DNA of 64,000 nt, taken from assembly GCA_946122785.1 (NCBI GenBank), contig CAMGYJ010000011.1, positions 34,188,513 through 34,252,512 of the forward strand, in the 5' to 3' direction. The position numbers and the translations under genes are program-made. Below the pieces are notes generated by a model, which was not told where the DNA came from, searched no databases, and was given only the letters and a program-made list of their open reading frames with translations. Position 1 is the stretch's first letter, and each line of letters begins with the position of its first letter. The DNA comes from Linum tenue (lineage: Eukaryota > Streptophyta > Magnoliopsida > Malpighiales > Linaceae). This document shows, one piece after another, positions 57,317-64,000 of the stretch.

Positions 57317-58130
57317 AATTGAAGGGGAGGTGCTTCTGGATCTACAATTGCACTTCAGGATCCTGGAATTGGCGTAAAATCCTGAAGCTCAGAAGTAAGT
57401 TAGCTCCTTTTATTTCAAGTAGGGATGGTGTCTTATTGTTGGATGGTTTGCCTATGCCTCGATTCTCTATTAAAAGAGTCTGGCAGCTTACTAGACCTTC
57501 TCACCAGAGGGTTGTCTGGTGGAAATTACTCTGGAAGGGTGTGGCTATACCAAGCAATCGATTGATTACTTGGCTGGTAACTCGAGGAAGTATACAAACA
57601 AAGGAAAAAATGCAGAGATGGGGGTTCCAAGGATCTTTGGATTGTGTTCTTTGCGGGGGAGGGGTTGAGAGTAGGCAGCATCTATTTGTCCTCTTCCCCT
57701 TCACTAGGCAGATTCTTGATGAATTGTTTAAAGGTTCTATGCAGGTTCCGGTGTTCCACACATGGGAGGACATTGTTTCATGGCTGTTGGAGAAGCATGG
57801 TAAGCAGACAGAGGAAGCTGAAGTAGGGAGATTTATCTGGCAAACGTGGGTCGGTCAGATGTGGAGAGAAAGGTGCCGCAGAATGTATGGCGGTAAGGTG
57901 CGAGGGTTTCAAGAAGTGATGGCTGTTATTAAGGCTGAGATTGTGTATGTACTTGGGAGGGGTAGAGTGAATCTCTTTAGGAATGATTAGTTGAAATCTG
58001 TCTCAGAGGTAGTTTTTGGTAGTGTTTGGTTGTTGTTTGGCAGTTTGGTGTTGTATCCCTAGCTAGGAAGGGTGTTGCTAGCAACGTGCTTTTTTGATAA
58101 ATAAGATCCCAACGATTCATAAAAAAAAAA
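57317..58130 (+). mobile_element. 5'-truncated LINE (L1-type) 3' end
   Basis: The 223-codon frame at 57319-57990 matches the zinc-binding region at the C-terminus of plant LINE reverse transcriptases: 'RFSIKRVWQLTRPSHQRV', 'PSNRLITWLVTRGSIQTKE', 'MQRWGFQGSLDCVLCGGG' and 'VESRQHLFVLFPFTRQI'. A short 3' UTR is followed by an A-run at 58120-58131. TCACATCCAAA at 57307 and TCACATCAAAC at 58133 may be the target-site duplication, with one base difference in length. The reverse transcriptase core and endonuclease are missing, the usual outcome of incomplete LINE reverse transcription. Confidence 0.82.
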
Positions 58131-58140
58131 ATTCACATCA

Positions 58141-58700
58141 AACAACCCCTATATGAAATCATGCCTAAATCAGGTATGGAAAGGCCGATAGTCATTAAAA
58201 AAATTTAAGTCACATGAACAATTCTATTTCAAAAATAGGCTATTGGTTCATGCACAACAAGAACACAACGTTATGCGTTACAAATACTCAGAACACAAAC
58301 AAGATAACACATTTGGCAATCGTTAATTGCTAAGTTAATTTGGTTACTTGAAATCAATTAAACTCCTCGAAATTTAAATCCTAATGCACCTATAAAAAAT
58401 TGTAGTCTACTCATTCGCCAAATAAATCATTTTACCAATGTACCCAAATATATAAACATAACAATAAAAAAATCTACTAGATCATAAGAAGCTAAAATTA
58501 CTGCTTCTGTTCCACATTAAATTATGCCAAAAAAATTCACCAGCCCAATGGGCGGGCACAAAGCTAGTTATATTATAAACCAATTAGTTCCAATTGTTGG
58601 GAGAGCGGAGTCAAATGAGTAATGACGCAGAGCCGAATCTTCGGAAAGGCAAAACTTCAGACTAGAGGTCTACGGCAAACTGAATACCGTTAAAAAACAA
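58141..58700. other. Intergenic region upstream of OSCA
   Basis: AT-rich, no gene or transposon end recognised. Confidence 0.4.
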
Positions 58701-59505
58701 GCCCACGGGCATACATTATATACTTTGTGGTGCTGCCGGCTCCCTCCACCACCTTTCGGCATCTCCGTCACCTTCACGTCAACGATATATACACCAATAC
58801 ACCTCGGATCGGGACAATAACCTAACAATTCCTCCTCACCTCCATATATCGACTTCTCACCTTTTCACGGCGGCATTTAATAGATTTTCTTTCGTCGCAT
58901 TGCAATCCCTTTCTGCTTTTCAGCCCTCTTCACCGGTTCCTCCGCCGCCGGCGATGCGCTCATTTTCCAGGTACTTTCCTTCTTTTCCAATTCTCATTGC
59001 CTACTTATATTCCTCTTTTCCAATAAAAATCTGTGAACTCCATGAGTCGTTTTAGCTCTAGAGATTTGCCTGCCGATCATGCTTCTAAGGGAAAAAAGAA
59101 TGGCCGCCGGAATTCTCTGCATGCAAATCAATTTTCTTTTCTTTGGAAGTCACACGAGGCATTATTTACCGATTGCTTAGTCAAAGCAATTCATGGTTAG
59201 TGTTAGGCCTATGAATCTATGTTACTCCGATTGCATCCCTTACCCTAAGTTTGCTAAAATTGATAACATCCTCTGCTTTGCTTAGAGAAATTTCGTGTGA
59301 TTAGCTTCCGAATGGATCACGTTTAAGCTGCCTAGTTTTGGGAATTAAGGTTTCTTGACAATCCATATGCTTAAACAATCTGATTGCGGTGGGAATACTA
59401 GAAGTGGTCAGTTGCAAACTAGGGTCGATACTGCCTATTCGAAGGAATAACTTGTTTCCTAATGATTTGGGTTCCAGGTGAGGTTTTGAGCTTTGAGCGT
59501 CAGAA
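58701..59505 (+). promoter_or_regulatory. OSCA promoter-proximal region and split 5' leader
   Basis: TTATATACTT at about 58716 could be a TATA box. A C-rich leader follows. CATTTTCCAG|GTACTT at 58970 and GGTTCCAG|GTGAG at 59477 form a plausible donor and acceptor, so the leader probably has an intron of about 507 bp ending 28 bases before the start codon. The leader exon contains an ATG near 58954 that would be spliced into the 5' leader. Confidence 0.45.
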
Positions 59506-62500
59506 ATGGCTACCCTTGAAGACATTTGTTATTCGGCAGCTATCAATCTCCTATCCGCAATTGCCTTTCTCTTCGCATTTGCGATGCTAAGGCTTCAGCC
59601 GGTGAACGACAGAGTATACTTCCCTAAATGGTATCTCAAAGGGATACGAGGGAGCCCAACACACCATGGGGGGTTTATGAAGAAGTTTGTGAATCTGGAT
59701 CCTAGAACCTACATAAGGTTTTTGAACTGGATGCCTGCAGCATTGCGGATGCCAGAACCTGAACTTATTGAGCACGCTGGACTTGACTCTGTAGTCTATA
59801 TACGGATTTACCTTATGGGGTAGCTCCTTCTTCCTCCTCTTTTACGTTTCAGTATGTAGATTGGTATCCCTTTACTTAAAATTATCAAATTTGGTTTATC
59901 ATTTATGCTTCCACAAAGCTACAATTAAGCACCTTAACATTGTAACATAATATAATTTGGACGAAGCCTCTGATTTTCCAGGTTGAAAATATTTGTTCCT
60001 ATAACATTTCTCGCTTGGGCTGTGTTGGTCCCAGTCAATTGGACTGGTGGAACACTGGATAAGATAAAAGATTTGACATTCAGTGATATCGACAAGTTGT
60101 CAATATCAAACATCCCAGAAAACTCTATAAGGTGAGTTTCTTTAATGATATTATTCTCGTGTTTCAGTGAAAGTATGTTGGTTAGAGCACGTTGATATGA
60201 AGAAGTGATACGTCATCTCATCTCTGCTGTTATTCTTTTGAAGTTGTATTTTGAATTCTATGCTTACTTGTGATAGCCAAATCTTATTCTAGACTTGGAT
60301 GATATTGGGATGCACATTTTTATCTATTGCTACAGTTTGGTCTGCATATTGCTTAGGTAAACGGAAACTATTAGGTACAATGTCCTTGACTTGGTAGATA
60401 AACTTTTAAGCGAAATATATCTTTATAGCCGTTGGTCTTGACTTGATGTTCAGTATAATTACTGGAATGTTCTTGCAATCAATAAAATCTGGTATGTAAT
60501 GTCAATAACCTCTTTCCCGGTTCAGTGAACATCGAGTTACTGACTCCTTGCATGAGCCCTACTTCTCTTTTCAGTCTGTTGCAGTGTAGGTGTGTAATTT
60601 CATTAAGATAAAAGTGGTGTTTGTAATGACTCAGTCGAGAAGGTACTGTGAATCTATAATAGCATTGCCTTCTATGATTGAAGGTTCTGGGCCCATGCGT
60701 CAATGTCATATGTCTTCACGTTTTGGACATTTTTTGTGATCTACCATGAGTACAAAGAAGTAGCGAACATGCGCCTGCAGTTTTTGGCTGCAGAAAGTCG
60801 TCGTGCCGACCACTTCACCGTAAGTTCTTATTATCATTCTTTGTTGAAAAACCTTTTTGCTATGAGCAAGCTGTTTATGCTCCAAATTGAACCTTCATTT
60901 GTTTGGTGTTCACTCTAGTAGGTTCTTGTGAGAAATGTTCCTGCAGATCCAGATGAATCAGTGACAGATCACGTCGAGCACTTTTTTTGTGTTAATCATC
61001 CCGAACACTATCTCCTTCACCAGGTACGTTTGATGATGTTTTGATTCGTTCGAAGTACTGAGCATACATAAGAGAAAGAAAATACCAATCTCTGATCAAG
61101 CCCCCCACCAAGATCTTAGATTTATTTGGGTAGTTCCTATTTCCAAACTCTTATAGTCACAATTCAACCTGCTCCAACATACATATAAATTGTCTATTTG
61201 TTTGTGAGTAATACTTCAACATGTATATATAGGTGGTATACAATGCGAACAAGCTTGCAGATGTGGTTGAGGCGAAGAAGGCGATGAGGAATCGGTTAAC
61301 CTATTATCAGAACAAATACGATAGAAACCCTTCTACAAGGCCAACCACAAAGGTATTCAATAAAAAAAGAGTCTTCATTGCAGGGTCTCTGTTTCACAAG
61401 ACACAATTTCCCCGATAAATATGACGGCTTCTAATGCAAGTTATTAATTTCCTTGAAGTAGACAGGCCTGTGGGGTATGATAGGGAGCACAGTGGACGCA
61501 ATTGAGTACTATGAATCTGAGATTGATAAGTTGATCAAAGAGGTATGTATGATATTTCACCAAATCTTGCTTCTTTTAAGAGCAAATTGGAGGAGGGCAG
61601 AGGGGAAGCAAAAGACCAATTATATTCTCTGTTTTGGCTAATATAAGCACTCGACGTAAAATGCAGGAAGAGTTGGAAAGGGAAAAGGTTCTAAGTGATG
61701 CTAATGCCGTTATTCCAGCAGCATTTGTATCTTTCAAATCTCGATGGGCGGCTGCGGTTTGTGCACAAACTCAGCAATCGAGCAACCCAACAATGTGGTT
61801 GACTGAGAGAGCTCCTGAGCCACGTGATGTATACTGGAGTAACCTTGCCATACCATATGTGGAGCATACTATTCGAAGGTTTCTCATGGCGGTTGCTCTC
61901 TTCTTCTTGATCTTCTTCTTTGTCATTCCTATAGCGTTTGTCCAGTCTTTGGCCACCATCGAGGGGATTGAAAAGGTTTTCCCTTTCTTGAAGCATCTTA
62001 TAGAAGCGTAAGTTGCTTAAACATCATCTCTTGCACACGCTTAGTTTATTGCACTTTTCTCTTTCATGCTTCAACTGTCTCCCATGGTCCACTTTTTTCT
62101 CGCAGGGATTCCATCAAATCCATAGTCCAAGGATTTCTTCCGGGAATCGCTCTGAAAATATTTCTCATCATACTTCCGACGATCCTCATGTTGATGGCCA
62201 AAATAGAAGGATTCCACTCACTGTCATCTTTGGATAGGCGAGCAGCTTCAAAGTATCACTTGTTCCTTCTCGTCAACGTCTTCCTTGGTAGCATCATTAC
62301 AGGGACGGCATTGGAGCAGCTGAAAACATTCATGAAACAGTCTGCTTCGGAGTACGTTTAACTCAACTCTGATCTCCCTTTAATGGAAGAAGTGTTGTTC
62401 TTATTAATTTCTAATTTCTAACTAGAATGGTTCTTTTTCTTTCTTTCTCCAAGAATCCCTCAAACAATTGGTGTGTCGATTCCAATGAGAGCCACTTTCT

Positions 62501-63474
62501 TCATCACTTACATAATGGTGGATGGTTGGTCGGGAATAGCAGCTGAGGTCCTGAGGTTGGTGCCATTGATCATCTTTCACTTGAAGAACACGTTTTTGGT
62601 GAAGACCGAGCAAGATAGAGAGCAAGCAATGGACCCTGGTTGCATAAGCTTCCCCATATCGGAGCCTCGAATACAGCTTTATTTCATGCTTGGTTTTGTT
62701 TATGCCGCAGTCACACCCTTATTGCTCCCTTTCATCCTCGTCTTCTTCGCCTTCGCCTATGTCATATTCCGCCATCAGGTACCTTGCATTTTTCTGAATT
62801 CCTTGACCTCCCAAATGCATCGGCTCTGTAGAGTGTACCTTTTATTATAAGAAATCATTATGACGAGATGTTTAAGTGACTTGAGTAAATTCAAAAACTA
62901 TTATGCAAGATACAAAAGTACTATGTTAGGAAAGACAATTAATATCTTACATAACAGTTTTAACGAAATGCTGCATAAGATTTTTGTAATAACTTGACAT
63001 GTCGCAAATATAACTTGCTGGCAGATCATCAATGTGTATGACCAAAAATACGAAAGTGGAGCAGCTTACTGGCCAGATGTGCATCGGCGCTTGATCATCG
63101 GTCAACTGATAGCTCAGATGCTCCTAATAGGTCTGCTGAGCACAAAGGGAGCCGAGGAACTGACACCTTTTCTCATCCCTCTCCCTGTTTTGACAATTTG
63201 GTTCCACAAGCTCTGCAAAGGCCGCTTCGAATCCGCCTTTGTGAAGTTCCCATTACAGGAAGCTATGGTGAGGGATACGCTGGAACGAGCTACCGAACCA
63301 AACCTGAATTTGAGAACATACCTTCATGATGCCTACATTCATCCGATTTTCAAGCATGACCCGTCTGAAAAAACAGAGACGATGATCTATGACGATGAGG
63401 AAGACAATCCGCTTGTTGCTACTAAGCGAAGCAGTAAGTTCGTGTCGGATGTCAGTTCTGGGTCTGGTTCCTGA
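59506..63474 (+). CDS. OSCA: CSC1-like / OSCA hyperosmolality-gated cation channel
   Basis: OSCA (CSC1, TMEM63 relatives) are dimeric mechanosensitive, calcium-permeable channels of plant membranes. Ten coding exons with matching phases give about 754 residues, the usual size: 59506-59819, 59982-60131, 60684-60819, 60922-61023, 61233-61352, 61462-61542, 61667-62007, 62106-62351, 62454-62778 and 63025-63474. The N-terminal domain has TM0 ('AINLLSAIAFLFAFAML'), then 'VYFPKWYLKGIRGSP', 'FLNWMPAALRMPEPELI' and 'HAGLDSVVYIRIYLMG'. TM1 and TM2 follow, then the cytosolic domain ('VLVRNVP', 'GLWGMIGSTVDAIEYY', 'AAFVSFKSRWAAAVCAQTQ'). The channel domain includes 'FFVIPIAFVQSLATIEGIEK', 'ATFFITYIMVDGWSGIAAE' and 'FHLKNTFLVKTEQDREQAMD'. 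The C-terminus is acidic and Ser-rich. No defect seen. It fits clade 1; the exact paralogue needs a tree. Confidence 0.93.
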
Positions 63475-64000
63475 TATTAGAAAGAAAAGAGCAAAGGAAT
63501 GAATGATCTTTTTTCGTATTCATTTATACTTTTTTTCATTTTTATACACATATTCATTCTTTACATGAACTGAATAAGGGCCAAGATTAATACCACACAA
63601 CTGTCACAGCATATGCTGATACCGAAATGCTGTTGTAGCCACCCCTGGGATAATGGACATTAGTGAGTTACTACTAGCTCAAACTTAGGCCTAATACTCG
63701 GCCAGTTGGTTGCGGGAACTCATCCTCGACCTTGCTCTGTGACCCTCCTCCAACACTACTCCGAGATCGCCGAGCCCGGATCCACGATTGATGAATACTA
63801 ATGCATTGTAATAGGATGTGTAATGCAACTTGTTGAGTCACATACTTGCTTTAGTCGGTCTCATTTCTAATGTCATGATATTGTGTCATGTCTCAGTTTT
63901 TTTGGTTTTCACCGGGTTATACCTGGTAACTTTTACCCAAACACTAGCAACTAGAATCCGAATCGGCCATTTTCGGTCGTAATCGAGACGGTTTAAACTG
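63475..64000 (+). other. OSCA 3' untranslated and downstream region
   Basis: The first 100 bp are A/T-rich with CTGAATAAGG near 63570; a further TGTAATAGGATGTGTAATGC lies near 63810. Either could direct 3'-end formation. After about 63900, ACCGGGTTATACC-type words resemble the start of a non-autonomous DNA element cut by the window edge. Confidence 0.4.

Noticed and set aside
57319..57990. Stand-alone host gene for a zinc-binding protein
   Set aside because: The sequence is the C-terminal region of a LINE reverse transcriptase followed by a short UTR and an A-run, so it is a truncated LINE.

Overview
This window is nuclear DNA of a flowering plant, most likely a eudicot. Two intron-rich plant genes, a HUA2-type RNA-processing regulator (coding exons 14346-21833) and a CSC1/OSCA-type mechanosensitive channel (coding exons 59506-63474), sit in a landscape that is mostly nested transposable elements. 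The species cannot be fixed from the sequence. All calls come from reading the sequence and from remembered family features; no database search was run.

Layout. 535-1520 is a decayed MULE transposase (+). 1760-3101, with a short continuation at 11093-11160, is a decayed plant-mobile-domain gene (-). That gene is split by a hAT-like non-autonomous element (3102-11084), itself split by a non-autonomous Athila-type Ty3/gypsy element (copy A, 3968-10930, TSD GTACC) that carries a 344-bp MITE. 12843-13669 is a second hAT-like element. HUA2 follows, then a minus-strand Copia remnant (about 22480-22870).

23048-39755 is a three-LTR tandem array of a small non-autonomous element with an initiator-Met-type PBS (LTR-unit-LTR-unit-LTR, outer TSD GGATT). 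Its second unit is interrupted by a nearly complete Athila-type element (copy B, 27560-39138, TSD TTCCT), which contains an antisense solo LTR (35139-36521, TSD ATCAC). About 100 bp further on, a long-TIR MULE (39866-44553) holds a 2.26-kb LTR element (40258-42516, TSD TAATC) and another MULE (42713-44250). Next come a hAT-like MITE with a perfect 8-bp TSD (45501-45942), a truncated gypsy element with its 3' LTR (about 46985-49386), a FAR1/FRS-like pseudogene (about 49405-50545), a minus-strand Copia remnant interrupted by a 1.55-kb MULE (51809-53358), a 5'-truncated LINE (about 57317-58130), and the OSCA gene.

The two host genes are unrelated in function. HUA2 acts in nuclear pre-mRNA processing and flowering; OSCA is a membrane cation channel. 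The most unusual signals are (i) arrays of about 85-bp hairpin modules in the Athila-type elements whose arms differ between modules but stay complementary, with different palindromes at the equivalent place in sister LTR families; (ii) an Athila-type family that kept gag, protease, the pol tail and ORF3 but lacks RT, RNase H and integrase in both copies; (iii) the three-LTR tandem array, whose internal region is almost filled by one unrecognised reading frame; and (iv) a small LTR element that appears to carry a host-gene fragment.
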